DNA of 64,000 nucleotides from NCBI GenBank assembly GCA_964423865.1, contig CAYRGN010000007.1, positions 41,207 to 105,206 of the forward strand, in the 5' to 3' direction. The position numbers and the translations under genes are program-made. Of the stretch, positions 25,360-34,571 are shown piece after piece; position 1 is the first letter of the stretch; every line of letters begins with the position of its first letter. The notes below the pieces were generated by a model, which did not search any database, was not told the DNA's origin, and was given only the letters and a program-made list of their open reading frames with translations. The stretch is from Leadbetterella sp964423865. Its GTDB lineage: Bacteria > Bacteroidota > Bacteroidia > Cytophagales > Spirosomataceae.

Positions 25360-25485
25360 GAAATTACCAACGCTTAGGCATTAAAGATAAAACTTTAACG
25401 CTAATACCCTTCAATTATTCTTAATGAAATCCCGAATAAAGCGGCAAAGCCGGTCTTTTTGTAAATTCTTGTCCCGAAACGGGTA

Positions 25486-26253
25486 CTACCGTGCGGCCAT
25501 GCGGATGGCGCCGTCCAGGCGGATCACCTCTCCGTTCAGCATAGGGTTCTCCACGATATGTTTTACCAGGCGCGCGTATTCTTCCGGTTTGCCCAGTCGG
25601 GACGGAAACGGCACCTGGGCGCCCAGGGAATCCCTCACCTCCTGGGTATAGGCGGCCAAAAGGGGAGTTTCAAAAATGCCGGGGGCAATGGCCATCACCC
25701 GGATGCCCGTACGGGCCAGTTCCCGTGCGGCGGGTAAAGTCATGGCCACAATTCCCCCTTTCGAAGCCGAATAAGCCGCTTGTCCGATTTGCCCCTCAAA
25801 GGCGGCTACCGAGGCGGTGTTGATGATCACGCCCCTTTCGCCCTCTTCATTCAGAGGATTATGCTGCATTTTATCAGCGGCCAAACGCAGGGTATTGAAA
25901 CTGCCCACCAGGTTAACCTGAATTATTTTCTGGAAGAAAGCCAGATCATGCACGCCGGTCTTCCCCAGAATACGTTGCGCCGGGCCCAGGCCCGCGCAAT
26001 TCACCAGGCCGTGGATCGTACCGAATTGGTTGGCCCCCAGATTGAGCGCCACATTCACCTCGTCCTCCCTGGTGATATCCGTCTTCACAAACAAGGCGCA
26101 AGGGCCCAGCTCCCTTTCCAGGGCGCTTCCCGCGTCTGCATTAAGATCGGCGATCACGGCATTGCCACCGTTTTTCACGATCATTCTGACCGTGGCTTCT
26201 CCCAAACCAGACGCCCCGCCGGAAACAAAGAAAGTGTTGTTTTTTATCTGCAT
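25486..26253 (-). CDS. SDR-family NAD(P)-dependent oxidoreductase (3-hydroxyacyl-CoA dehydrogenase type 2-like)
   Basis: A 255-residue classical short-chain dehydrogenase. Seen are the nucleotide motif SGGASGLG, the DLNAD segment after beta-2 that favours NAD(H), NCAG, the catalytic triad with S (INTASVAAF) and YSASKGG (Tyr and Lys), and APGIFETPLL. The sequence order resembles type 2 hydroxyacyl-CoA dehydrogenases (HSD17B10-like), which work in branched-chain amino-acid or fatty-acid oxidation. The ATG at 26253 is used; an open extension upstream to 26298 has no family counterpart. It stands alone, with no beta-oxidation genes beside it. Confidence 0.88.
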   Translation of the reverse strand: MQIKNNTFFVSGGASGLGEATVRMIVKNGGNAVIADLNADAGSALERELGPCALFVKTDITREDEVNVALNLGANQFGTIHGLVNCAGLGPAQRILGKTGVHDLAFFQKIIQVNLVGSFNTLRLAADKMQHNPLNEEGERGVIINTASVAAFEGQIGQAAYSASKGGIVAMTLPAARELARTGIRVMAIAPGIFETPLLAAYTQEVRDSLGAQVPFPSRLGKPEEYARLVKHIVENPMLNGEVIRLDGAIRMAAR

Positions 26254-26578
26254 TTTATTGATTTTGTGACCCTGAGCATGTAAATTTCTAAAAAACATGC
26301 ATTATGAAAAATAATAAATTACTGTCGTCCGAGTAAAAATACGGCAGATTAACTAAATCTTCAAAAAATGACGGGGACAATGGTGGCCTGTAGTATGGCA
26401 GTTCCCCTCACTAATTGCCATCATCAATCAGAAAAGGACTTCCAAAAAACCTGAAATTAGAATAGACAATTAATTCTCTTTCCAGCAAATCGCTTTGATG
26501 TCAAAGCAATTTGTTGACAAAACGTTTTGAATCTAAAACATTTTTATATTAATTTTGTTTTGAACTTAAAACGATTTT
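26254..26578. other. AT-rich divergent intergenic region
   Basis: This 325-base stretch separates the SDR gene from the AAA ATPase gene. The right-hand 60 bases hold the promoter and twin palindromes listed separately. In the rest, no open frame, hairpin terminator or known RNA was recognised. Confidence 0.6.
26524..26572 (+). promoter_or_regulatory. Promoter with two copies of an operator-like palindrome before the AAA/DUF4143 ATPase
   Basis: A -33 TTTG (26526-26529) and a -7 TAATTTTG (26550-26557) are 20 bases apart, matching the Bacteroidota promoter consensus; the ATG is at 26579. Overlapping both elements are two near-identical imperfect palindromes, GTTTTGAATCTAAAAC (26524-26539) and GTTTTGAACTTAAAAC (26557-26572), 33 bases apart, i.e. 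about three helical turns. This is the arrangement expected of a twin repressor-binding site. Confidence 0.6.
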
Positions 26579-27772
26579 ATGGAAAATTTGATTTCATATC
26601 AAAACAATTTGCTTCGTCAGGTTAAGAATGATTGGTCGAGGTATCTGTATAAAGACCTCAAGACTGAGGAACGGTTGTTGGGGATCAAAGGTTTGCGGGG
26701 AGTGGGAAAAACTACCCTTTTGCTTCAATATCTCAAGTTTTCGTATGCTGATTTTGACAAAGGACTTTACGTTACGGCAGACCACCCTCATTTCTATACC
26801 GAAAGTTTGTTTGAAACAGCCTCAAGATGGTATAGTTACGGAGGGAAACTCCTGCTGATTGATGAAGTACATAAATACCCCAACTGGTCGAGAGAACTGA
26901 AACTTATCTACGATGGGTTTCCGGATATGAACGTTATATTTACAAGTTCATCAGCTCTGAATCTGTATAGGGGGGAGTCTGATCTGAGTCGCCGTTTGAT
27001 GACGCAATTTTTGCATGGATTGTCATTTCGCGAATTCCTGAATCTGCGTTATGGATTCCGTTTTGACGTATTGACCCTCGAGGATATCCTGAAAAATAAG
27101 CATATCCAACCCATTACATCTGAAATAAAAGTACTACCGCTTTTCAAACAATACCTCAAAGAGGGATATTTCCCGTTTGGCAGTACAGGGAAATCGGCAG
27201 CTTATGGCGTAAAGTTATTGCAAGTCATCAATACGGTATTGGAAACAGATCTTGCGTTTGCGCAGGACTATTCCATGTCAAATGTCGAGAAAATTAAAAA
27301 GCTATTGGGGGTGATCTCTGTGTCAGCTCCCTTTGAGCCTAATATCACAAAAATAGCCGGGAAATTGCAAATCGGGAGGAATACGGTGCTGTCCTTTCTC
27401 CACCATTTGGAAGACGCTCATATCCTTAATCTGGCCAACAGGCCCAACAAGGGGGTCAGTTATTTGCAAAAACCCGATAAAATATATTTTGAAAATACGA
27501 ATTTCGTTTACTCGCTTCAGGAGAATCCGGATATAGGAAGCGTGAGAGAAACGTTCTTTGCCAATCAACTACGCAATGCAGGTTTTCAGGTAGATCTTAA
27601 TCCTGCCAATGGCGATTTTATCGTAAATGATACCTATACCTTTGAGGTGGGAGGGAAGAACAAAGGCCAGAAACAGATAAAAGGAGCAGAAAACGCCTAT
27701 CTCGCTTTAGATGAAAGTGAGATAGGGTTTGCTAACCGCATCCCGCTATGGCGGTTTGGGTTTTTATATTAA
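26579..27772 (+). CDS. AAA-family ATPase with DUF4143 C-terminal domain
   Basis: A 397-residue protein of the AAA_14/DUF4143 group. The ATPase part has LRGVGKTTLL (Walker A), LLLIDEVHKYPNW (Walker B) and VIFTSSSALNLYRGESDLSRR (sensor 1 and arginine region). The C-terminal DUF4143 part runs to KPDKIYFENTNFVYSL..FFANQLRNAGFQVDL..YTFEVGGKNK, which resembles a restriction-endonuclease-like fold (E-x-G-x-K). Its biochemical role is unknown in this family; members are very common in Bacteroidota and often found near mobile DNA. Base composition is more AT-rich than the metG side. A remnant of a second such gene lies at 2610-2741. Confidence 0.85.
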   Translation: MENLISYQNNLLRQVKNDWSRYLYKDLKTEERLLGIKGLRGVGKTTLLLQYLKFSYADFDKGLYVTADHPHFYTESLFETASRWYSYGGKLLLIDEVHKYPNWSRELKLIYDGFPDMNVIFTSSSALNLYRGESDLSRRLMTQFLHGLSFREFLNLRYGFRFDVLTLEDILKNKHIQPITSEIKVLPLFKQYLKEGYFPFGSTGKSAAYGVKLLQVINTVLETDLAFAQDYSMSNVEKIKKLLGVISVSAPFEPNITKIAGKLQIGRNTVLSFLHHLEDAHILNLANRPNKGVSYLQKPDKIYFENTNFVYSLQENPDIGSVRETFFANQLRNAGFQVDLNPANGDFIVNDTYTFEVGGKNKGQKQIKGAENAYLALDESEIGFANRIPLWRFGFLY

Positions 27773-27776
27773 GGCA

Positions 27777-29828
27777 TCAATTCACCGGCGCCCCGCTCCA
27801 CACCGCCTTGTGCGGCTGGATAAGCGACAGGCTTCCGTCTTTGTCTTCCGCCATCAAAATCATCCCCTGAGATTCTACGCCCATCATGGCCCGGGGAGCC
27901 AGGTTGGCAATGAAAGTGACTTGTTTACCCACCATTTCCTCAGGCGAGAAATGCTCGGCAATACCGCTCAGGATCGTCCTTTTCTCGAAGCCGTCGTCTA
28001 CCAGAAATTTCAGGAGCTTCTTGCTTTTCTTCATCGGCTCGGCCTCCAGGATCGTCCCTATACGAATATCCATTTTCGCAAAATCATCAAATTGGATCAC
28101 CGGTTTCAGGGCCGGTACCGCTTTTCCTTCCAGTTCGTTCAATTTTTTAGAGTTTAAAAGTTTTTGTACCTGGGCCTCAATGGCCGCGTCTTCAATCTTC
28201 TCGAATAACAACTCGCCTGAAAGGATCTCCGTGCCGGCGGGTACCAGACCTTCCTGCCCCGCATCAGCCCATACGGCTGATTCTCCCACAGTCTTCCAGT
28301 TGGCGCTATTCAATTGGGTATAGAGCTTTTTCGCCGTGAACGGGAGAAAAGGCTCCGAAACTATCGCTAATGTACCTGTGATCTGGGCGGCCACATTCAT
28401 GATGGTAGCTACCCTTTCCGGGTTTTCCTTCCAGGCTTTCCAGGGTTCCGTATCCGCCAGGTATTTGTTGCCCAGGCGCGCCACTTCCATCATGCCTGCC
28501 AGGGCCTCCCTGAATTTGTACTGCTGAAGAGATTCCGCAATCTGCCCGGGGAGGCCCGCCAGTACCTTTAACGCGTCGGTGTCTATCGCTTCCAGGCTAC
28601 CGCTTTCCGGCACCTTCCCTTCAAAATACTTTTGGGTGAGCACCACCGTGCGGTTCACAAAATTCCCGTAGATCCCCACCAGCTCCGAATTGTTCTTCGT
28701 CTGGAAATCTTTCCACGTAAAATCATTGTCTTTGGTTTCCGGTGCATTGGCCGTCAGTACGTACCTTAACACGTCTTGCTTGCCCGGAAACTCCTCCAGA
28801 TACTCGTGCAGCCACACCGCCCAGTTCCGTGAAGTGGAAATCTTGTCGTTCTCCAGGTTCATGAACTCGTTCGCCGGTACATTATCCGCCAGGATATAAC
28901 TACCTTCCGCCATACACATGGCCGGGAAAATGATACAATGAAAGACAATATTATCTTTTCCTATAAAATTAATCAGCTTCGCCTCCGGGTCCTTCCAGTA
29001 GTCTTCCCAGTTCTTGCCGGTTTGCTCTGCCCATTCGCGGGTCATGGAAATATAGCCGATCGGGGCGTCAAACCACACGTAAAGCACCTTGCCGTCGGCG
29101 CCCTCTACCGGTACTTTTATCCCCCAGTCCAGGTCGCGCGTCATGGCCCGCGGTTGCAAGCCCTGCTTCAGCCACGACTGGCACTGGCCGAACACGTTGG
29201 TCTTCCATTCCGTATGCGAATTCACGTATTTTTCAATTTCCGGCTGCATCTTATCCAGGGGCAGGTACCAGTTTTTCGTTTCCTTCATCACCGGTTTGGC
29301 TCCGGAGATCGTAGACCGCGGGTTAATCAGCTCGGTAGGAGAAAGGGAAGAACCGCACTTTTCACACTGATCGCCGTAAGCGCCGTCGTTATGACAAACC
29401 GGGCATTCCCCCACAATATAGCGGTCAGCCAGGAACTGATTCGCCGTTTCATCAAAGTACTGTTCTGTGGCAATTTCGTCGAAATATCCCTTGTCGTACA
29501 TCGTCCGGAAAAACGCCTGAGAAGTCTCGTGGTGTATAGGCCGGCTGGTTCGGGAGTAAATATCAAAAGAGATTCCGAATTCTTCGAAAGAATCCTTGAT
29601 GATCGCGTAGTATTTATCTACCACCTGCTGAGGAGTAACGCCCTCTTTCTTGGCCTTGATGGTAATGGGCACGCCGTGCTCATCCGTACCGCTGATAAAA
29701 GCCACATCTTCGCCTTTTGACCGGAGAAAACGTACAAAAATATCGGCCGGAATGTAGCATCCTGCCAGGTGGCCTATATGAATGGGGCCGTTCGCATAAA
29801 TTAAAGCGGCCGTAACGGTGTATCGCAT
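27777..29828 (-). CDS. metG: Methionine--tRNA ligase
   Basis: A 683-residue class I aminoacyl-tRNA synthetase that charges tRNA-Met. HIGH-type motif: GPIHIGHLAG near the N-terminus. Zinc-binding knuckle: CPVCHNDGAYGDQCEKCG. KMSKS-type motif: KISTSRNW. The C-terminal ~110 residues form the Trbp111/EMAP-like tRNA-binding domain (FAKMDIRIGTILEAEPMKKSKKLLKF), which dimerises the enzyme. The ATG at 29828 is used because it starts MRYTVTAALIYANG, the usual N-terminus; the open extension upstream covers the promoter. The 3' end is only four bases from the convergent ATPase gene. Confidence 0.96.
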   Translation of the reverse strand: MRYTVTAALIYANGPIHIGHLAGCYIPADIFVRFLRSKGEDVAFISGTDEHGVPITIKAKKEGVTPQQVVDKYYAIIKDSFEEFGISFDIYSRTSRPIHHETSQAFFRTMYDKGYFDEIATEQYFDETANQFLADRYIVGECPVCHNDGAYGDQCEKCGSSLSPTELINPRSTISGAKPVMKETKNWYLPLDKMQPEIEKYVNSHTEWKTNVFGQCQSWLKQGLQPRAMTRDLDWGIKVPVEGADGKVLYVWFDAPIGYISMTREWAEQTGKNWEDYWKDPEAKLINFIGKDNIVFHCIIFPAMCMAEGSYILADNVPANEFMNLENDKISTSRNWAVWLHEYLEEFPGKQDVLRYVLTANAPETKDNDFTWKDFQTKNNSELVGIYGNFVNRTVVLTQKYFEGKVPESGSLEAIDTDALKVLAGLPGQIAESLQQYKFREALAGMMEVARLGNKYLADTEPWKAWKENPERVATIMNVAAQITGTLAIVSEPFLPFTAKKLYTQLNSANWKTVGESAVWADAGQEGLVPAGTEILSGELLFEKIEDAAIEAQVQKLLNSKKLNELEGKAVPALKPVIQFDDFAKMDIRIGTILEAEPMKKSKKLLKFLVDDGFEKRTILSGIAEHFSPEEMVGKQVTFIANLAPRAMMGVESQGMILMAEDKDGSLSLIQPHKAVWSGAPVN

Positions 29829-29848
29829 CGGATCTTGGTTTAAAAACA

Positions 29849-29856
29849 CAAATTTA
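29849..29856 (-). promoter_or_regulatory. -7 element for metG
   Basis: The minus strand reads TAAATTTG (TAnnTTTG), 20 bases before the metG ATG at 29828. No TTG was found at the expected -33 distance. Confidence 0.5.
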
Positions 29857-29963
29857 GCGGATTTAAACGGTTTCTGGATTTTGTTTACAGGAAGAATATC
29901 GGATAAACAAAGGAGAATCCCTATTTTTGAAAATATAATTATCCGTTTACCTGACTCTACCTT

Positions 29964-30842
29964 ATGCAATTATCTATCCAGAACCTCAGTAAAACCTATA
30001 AAAACGGGGTGAAAGCCCTTGACGATGTATCCCTTGAAATCGGTGCGGGCATGTTCGGACTGCTGGGGCCCAACGGTGCCGGGAAATCTACGCTGATGCG
30101 AACGGTGGCCACCCTTCAAAAGCCGGACTCAGGAGATATCGCTTTCGGCGAAATTGATGTATTAAAAGACCAGCTCAGCCTGCGTAAAGTGCTGGGATAC
30201 CTGCCCCAGGAATTCGGGGTCTATCCGAATTTTTCCGCTGAAGACCTCCTCGATTATTTCGCTCGCCTCAAAGGCGTCAGCCTGAAAGCCGACCGCAGGA
30301 AACTCATTCAGGAAGTGCTGGAAATTACCAACCTCTGGGAGGTGAGAAAGAAGAGTGTCAGCGGCTATTCCGGAGGAATGAAACAGCGCTTCGGCATTGC
30401 ACAGTTGCTGTTAAATAACCCCAGGTTGATCATTGTGGATGAACCTACTGCTGGACTTGACCCGGCAGAGCGACATCGGTTTTTAAATGTTTTGCGCGAA
30501 ATCGGTGCTAACCATACCGTTATTTTTTCTACGCATATTGTAGATGACGTACGCGAACTTTGTCATGAAATCGGGATCCTGAACGGGGGAAAAATTCTTT
30601 TTCGGGGCACGCCTACAGAAGGCGAAGCTGCACTCAAAGGCAAAATCTGGATGCGCATTATTGAACGCGACGATACAGAAGAGTTTATGAAGAATTTCAA
30701 GGTGCTTTCTTCCAATTATAACCCCGATAATACCCTGAATATTCGGGTGTACAGTGAAGAGCAGCCCAATGAGACCTTTGTGCCCGCCACACCTAACCTG
30801 GAAGATGTCTATTTTGTAGCACTGAAAAACGACACCATCTGA
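29964..30842 (+). CDS. ABC transporter ATP-binding protein
   Basis: A 292-residue ABC ATPase. Walker A is GPNGAGKST, the Q-loop region is YLPQEFGVYP, the signature is YSGGMKQR, Walker B is LIIVDEPTAGLDP, and the switch histidine is in FSTHIV. It overlaps the next gene by one base (TGATG), so it is coupled to a fused permease/peptidase and must energise it. The pair belongs to the group of ABC-2-type exporters with a peptidase-like domain seen in Bacteroidota. TATTTTTG at 29922-29929 could be its -7 element. The transported substrate is not known. Confidence 0.9.
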   Translation: MQLSIQNLSKTYKNGVKALDDVSLEIGAGMFGLLGPNGAGKSTLMRTVATLQKPDSGDIAFGEIDVLKDQLSLRKVLGYLPQEFGVYPNFSAEDLLDYFARLKGVSLKADRRKLIQEVLEITNLWEVRKKSVSGYSGGMKQRFGIAQLLLNNPRLIIVDEPTAGLDPAERHRFLNVLREIGANHTVIFSTHIVDDVRELCHEIGILNGGKILFRGTPTEGEAALKGKIWMRIIERDDTEEFMKNFKVLSSNYNPDNTLNIRVYSEEQPNETFVPATPNLEDVYFVALKNDTI

Positions 30843-33800
30843 TGCTGAAAACGATATTTTCTTTCGAAACGAAACGATGGTTCACCCAGCCCTCTTTCTA
30901 TATCTATTTTGCGGTATTCTTCGTGATCGGTTTCCTGGTGATGGCATCGGCCCTTGGTTATTTCGATGCTTTTAGCGTAACCACCACCTCCAATACGTAT
31001 TACAACTCCCCCCTGGCCGTGAACAGCCTGATCAACGGCTTTTCCCAGTTGCTGAATTTCATTATCCCTACCATCATCGGGGCCACGGTGTACCGCGACT
31101 ACAAGTATAACGTACACAGCGTGCTGTATTCTTATCCCTTCAGCAAACGCGACTACCTGGCCGGGAAATTCCTGAGCGGTATGCTGATCACGGTGATCAT
31201 CTCCCTGGGTATCGGACTCGCTTTCATCCTCGCCTCCGTGTTGCCCTTCGCCAACCAGGACCTCATGGGGCCTTTCCGCTGGTGGGCCTTTGTGCAGAGT
31301 TATGTACTCTTCGTTATCCCGAATATCTTTTTTATAGGTGCCATCATCTTTCTTCTGGTAACCCTTACCCGCAATGTCTATATCGGTTTCATCTTCATTC
31401 TGATCCTACTTATTCTTCAGATTGTGATCGGTACGCTGACTGAAAATATGGACGATAAATTCATTGCGGGACTGATAGAACCTTACGGCGAGCAGGCCCT
31501 GAAATATGTCACCAAATACTGGTCTATCGAGGAACAGAATGTAAATGATATTCCGTTTCACAAAGCTATCCTGCTCAACCGGCTCATCTGGGTAAGCCTG
31601 GGAGTGGTGGCCCTCGTGATCACCTACATGACGTTTTCTTTCTCTCAGTCGCCGGTAAGCCTATTACGTAAGAAGTCCGGGGAAAGAGTGACCAAAGAAA
31701 ATTTCCAAAGCGTATTCCGGATCAACCTGCCAACGGTCACCTTTGATTTTTCCTTTGCCCAAAACCTCAAAACTGCCTTTAGCCTGGCCCGTTTGGAGTT
31801 TCGTTCCATAGTGAAAAACTGGGTGTTTATTTCCATTGTGGCCGTGCTGATCTTATTTGTATTCATTAGCGGGTATACGCTTGGGGAAACGATGTTTGGC
31901 ACAAAGACCTACCCCGTTACGTGGAAAATGCTGGAAACCATCAGCGGAGTCTTCATTCTTTTCGGCCAGATCCTGATCTATCTCTTTGCCGGGGTTTTAC
32001 TGAATGCATCGGTCACCCAACGGATGAACTTTTTGGTAGACTCCACACCTGTTCCGAACTGGACGCTCCTGCTGTCTAAATTTCTTGCACTCATAGGCAT
32101 GTGTCTTGTGCTGATGATCAGTGGTATTGTAGCCGGTATTGCTGTTCAGGCCTGGTACGGTTACTATAATTTTGAGCTGGGGCTTTATATCAAAGCACTC
32201 TTCGGCTTCAGAATGCTTCATTTTGCGGTATTGATCATCTTTTCCCTGTTCATTCAGTCGTTCTTCAGGAATTACCTGCTCGGTTTTGTGGTGATCCTGG
32301 TAGTACTGATGATCCCCGCCGGCCTGTCTAAGATCGGTATTGAACTACCCGTTTTTCATTTTAACTATGTGCCGGGTACCGGGTATTCGGATATGAACGG
32401 TTTTGGTTCATTCCGGTCGAATATCATTTTCAGGACATATTGGTTGCTTTTATGTGGTGTTTTATACGCTTTAACTTTGCTGTTTTGGCGAAGGGGTGCT
32501 ATCTCTGGGGTGAAAGACCGGTTACAGACTGCTCTTTCCCGGCTTAAGGGCCCGGTAGCCGTTCCGATGCTGCTCAGCCTGGCGGCCTTCATCGGGTTGG
32601 GCTATGCCCTCTATTACCGCATTGCCGTAGCCCAGCCGTTTTATTCCGGCCAGGAGGAAGAACAGCAGAGAATCAACTACGAGAAAACCTATAAGCGATA
32701 TGCCGATACCCCGCAGCCGAGGATCACGGATGTGCAGGTGGAAATGAATATTTTCCCCCGGGAAAGAAACTATAATGCCATCGCCTATTATACGATGGTG
32801 AATAAGACGGACAAAGCCATCGATTCGCTGATGGTAGATTATGCAAAGAATCTCCGCAGCATTCATTTCGATATTCCCAATAGGCAAATCTTGAACGATA
32901 CGGTCTTAGAATTCAGTATCTACCTGCTGGAACGTCCCATGCAACCCGGCGATTCGCTGAAAGTCAAAATCATTTCGGAAAATGTGCGGAATCACTGGCT
33001 GGCCGATGAGTCGCCCGTGCTGGAAAACGGTACGTTTATCAATAACTTTAGCCTTTTTCCCAGCTTTGGATACCAGGAGTCGGCGGAGATTCAAGACAAT
33101 GATATCAGGAAGAAATACGGCCTTGAAGACCGGGAAAGAATGGCGGAACCAACCGATGAGAAGGCTCGCCGGAATAACTACATTTCCAGCAATGCCGACT
33201 GGATAAATTTTGAAGCTACGGTGAGTACATCGGAAGATCAGATCGCTATTGCGCCGGGTTATCTCCAAAAAGAATGGGTAGAAAACGGCAGGAAGTATTT
33301 CCATTACAAAATGGACAAGCCTATCCTAAACTTCTATGCTTTCAATTCGGCACGGTACGATGTGAGAAAGGAGGAATACAAAGACGTAAGCCTGGAAATC
33401 TATTACCAGAAAGGACACGAGTACAACCTCGGCCGGATGATCACTTCCCTGAAACACTCTCTCGACTACTACACGGAGAATTTCAGCCCCTACCAGCACC
33501 GCCAGGTAAGAATTGTGGAGTTTCCGCGTACAGCCGGTAGCTTCGCCCAGTCGTTCCCCAATACCATACCCTATTCAGAAGGGGTGGGTTTTATAGCCTG
33601 GGTAGATGAAGATAAACCCAATGCGGTAGATTATCCGTATTCTATTACTGCGCATGAGCTGGCCCATCAGTGGTGGGCACACCAGGTAATCGGTGCCAAT
33701 GTCAAAGGCGCCACGCTGATGTCGGAGTCGCTCTCCGAATACAGCTCTTTACGGGTATTGGAAAAACGTTACGGCAAATTTCAGATGCGGAAATTCCTGA

Positions 33801-34492
33801 AAGATGCGCTGGATAACTACCTGCTGGGCCGGGCTGCGGAATGGAAAAGCGAAAACCCGCTGATGTATAATGAGAAGCAGCAGTATATTCATTACCAGAA
33901 AGGCTCGCTGGTGCTGTATGCCATGAGTGATTTCTTGGGCGAGAAGTATTTTAACGATATTCTGAAAGGATACATCCGGGAAGTGGCCTTCCAGGAACCG
34001 CCCTACACTACCTCTCTGGAATTTGTGGAGCATATTCGCCGGGCCACGCCTGACAGCCTGCAATACCTTATTCATGACATGTTCGAGACCATCACGCTCT
34101 ACAACAACAAGATAGAGAAAGTGACGTCTACTGAACTGACCGGCGGAAAATATCAGGTAGACATTGAGTTTAAAGTGGCCAAATACCGCACCGATCAGAA
34201 AGGAAAACGGATCTACGAAGACGCGACCGGCAAAACACTTAGTGAGGGTACGGGCAAAAAGGACCTCAAGTCTTTGCCCCTTGCTGATTACGTGGAAGTA
34301 GGGGTGTTTGGAGAGAAACAGAAAAAGGGCAATTACGAATACGATAACGAAATTTACCTGAAGCGGTACAAAATCGATAAGATTTCCAACAAAGTTTCAG
34401 TAATTGTCAACGAAAAACCGGTGGAAGTAGGGGTAGACCCTTACAACAAACTCATAGATACCGATTCCAACGATAATCGGCGGGGAATCTAA
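30842..34492 (+). CDS. ABC-2-type permease fused to an M1-family (gluzincin) aminopeptidase domain
   Basis: A 1216-residue protein. Residues 1 to about 600 contain two sets of about six membrane segments (for example SFYIYFAVFFVIGFLVMASA and YVLFVIPNIFFIGAIIFLLV), i.e. an ABC-2-like permease. From about residue 650 to the end the protein is a soluble M1-type metallopeptidase domain, with the zinc motif HELAH at 938-942 and a downstream SESLSEY glutamate. The gap to that glutamate is one residue longer than in typical M1 enzymes. The peptidase part should lie in the periplasm after the last membrane segment. Coupled export and peptide trimming is a reasonable inference but unproven. Confidence 0.9.
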   Translation: MLKTIFSFETKRWFTQPSFYIYFAVFFVIGFLVMASALGYFDAFSVTTTSNTYYNSPLAVNSLINGFSQLLNFIIPTIIGATVYRDYKYNVHSVLYSYPFSKRDYLAGKFLSGMLITVIISLGIGLAFILASVLPFANQDLMGPFRWWAFVQSYVLFVIPNIFFIGAIIFLLVTLTRNVYIGFIFILILLILQIVIGTLTENMDDKFIAGLIEPYGEQALKYVTKYWSIEEQNVNDIPFHKAILLNRLIWVSLGVVALVITYMTFSFSQSPVSLLRKKSGERVTKENFQSVFRINLPTVTFDFSFAQNLKTAFSLARLEFRSIVKNWVFISIVAVLILFVFISGYTLGETMFGTKTYPVTWKMLETISGVFILFGQILIYLFAGVLLNASVTQRMNFLVDSTPVPNWTLLLSKFLALIGMCLVLMISGIVAGIAVQAWYGYYNFELGLYIKALFGFRMLHFAVLIIFSLFIQSFFRNYLLGFVVILVVLMIPAGLSKIGIELPVFHFNYVPGTGYSDMNGFGSFRSNIIFRTYWLLLCGVLYALTLLFWRRGAISGVKDRLQTALSRLKGPVAVPMLLSLAAFIGLGYALYYRIAVAQPFYSGQEEEQQRINYEKTYKRYADTPQPRITDVQVEMNIFPRERNYNAIAYYTMVNKTDKAIDSLMVDYAKNLRSIHFDIPNRQILNDTVLEFSIYLLERPMQPGDSLKVKIISENVRNHWLADESPVLENGTFINNFSLFPSFGYQESAEIQDNDIRKKYGLEDRERMAEPTDEKARRNNYISSNADWINFEATVSTSEDQIAIAPGYLQKEWVENGRKYFHYKMDKPILNFYAFNSARYDVRKEEYKDVSLEIYYQKGHEYNLGRMITSLKHSLDYYTENFSPYQHRQVRIVEFPRTAGSFAQSFPNTIPYSEGVGFIAWVDEDKPNAVDYPYSITAHELAHQWWAHQVIGANVKGATLMSESLSEYSSLRVLEKRYGKFQMRKFLKDALDNYLLGRAAEWKSENPLMYNEKQQYIHYQKGSLVLYAMSDFLGEKYFNDILKGYIREVAFQEPPYTTSLEFVEHIRRATPDSLQYLIHDMFETITLYNNKIEKVTSTELTGGKYQVDIEFKVAKYRTDQKGKRIYEDATGKTLSEGTGKKDLKSLPLADYVEVGVFGEKQKKGNYEYDNEIYLKRYKIDKISNKVSVIVNEKPVEVGVDPYNKLIDTDSNDNRRGI

Positions 34493-34571
34493 ATCTGTGC
34501 TGATTTGGGGGATCTGTGAGGTAAAATAAATGCCCGCATTTCTCTCACAGATCCCACAGATCAACACAGAT
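34493..34571. terminator. Long imperfect hairpin between convergent genes
   Basis: The arms, about 28 bases each (34493-34520 and 34544-34571), are inverted complements with a few mismatches; the repeated word is ATCTGTG. It starts at the stop of the permease-peptidase gene and overlaps the last codons of the convergent methyltransferase. It probably terminates both. The ATCTGTG word is also typical of dispersed intergenic repeats. Confidence 0.6.

Noticed and set aside
24682..25377. 231-codon frame antisense to the T9SS cargo gene
   Set aside because: Shadow of the long minus-strand gene; the sense protein has signal peptide and sorting domain.
28938..29720. 260-codon frame antisense to metG
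   Set aside because: metG motifs (HIGH, zinc, KMSKS) are intact on the other strand; the frame is a shadow.
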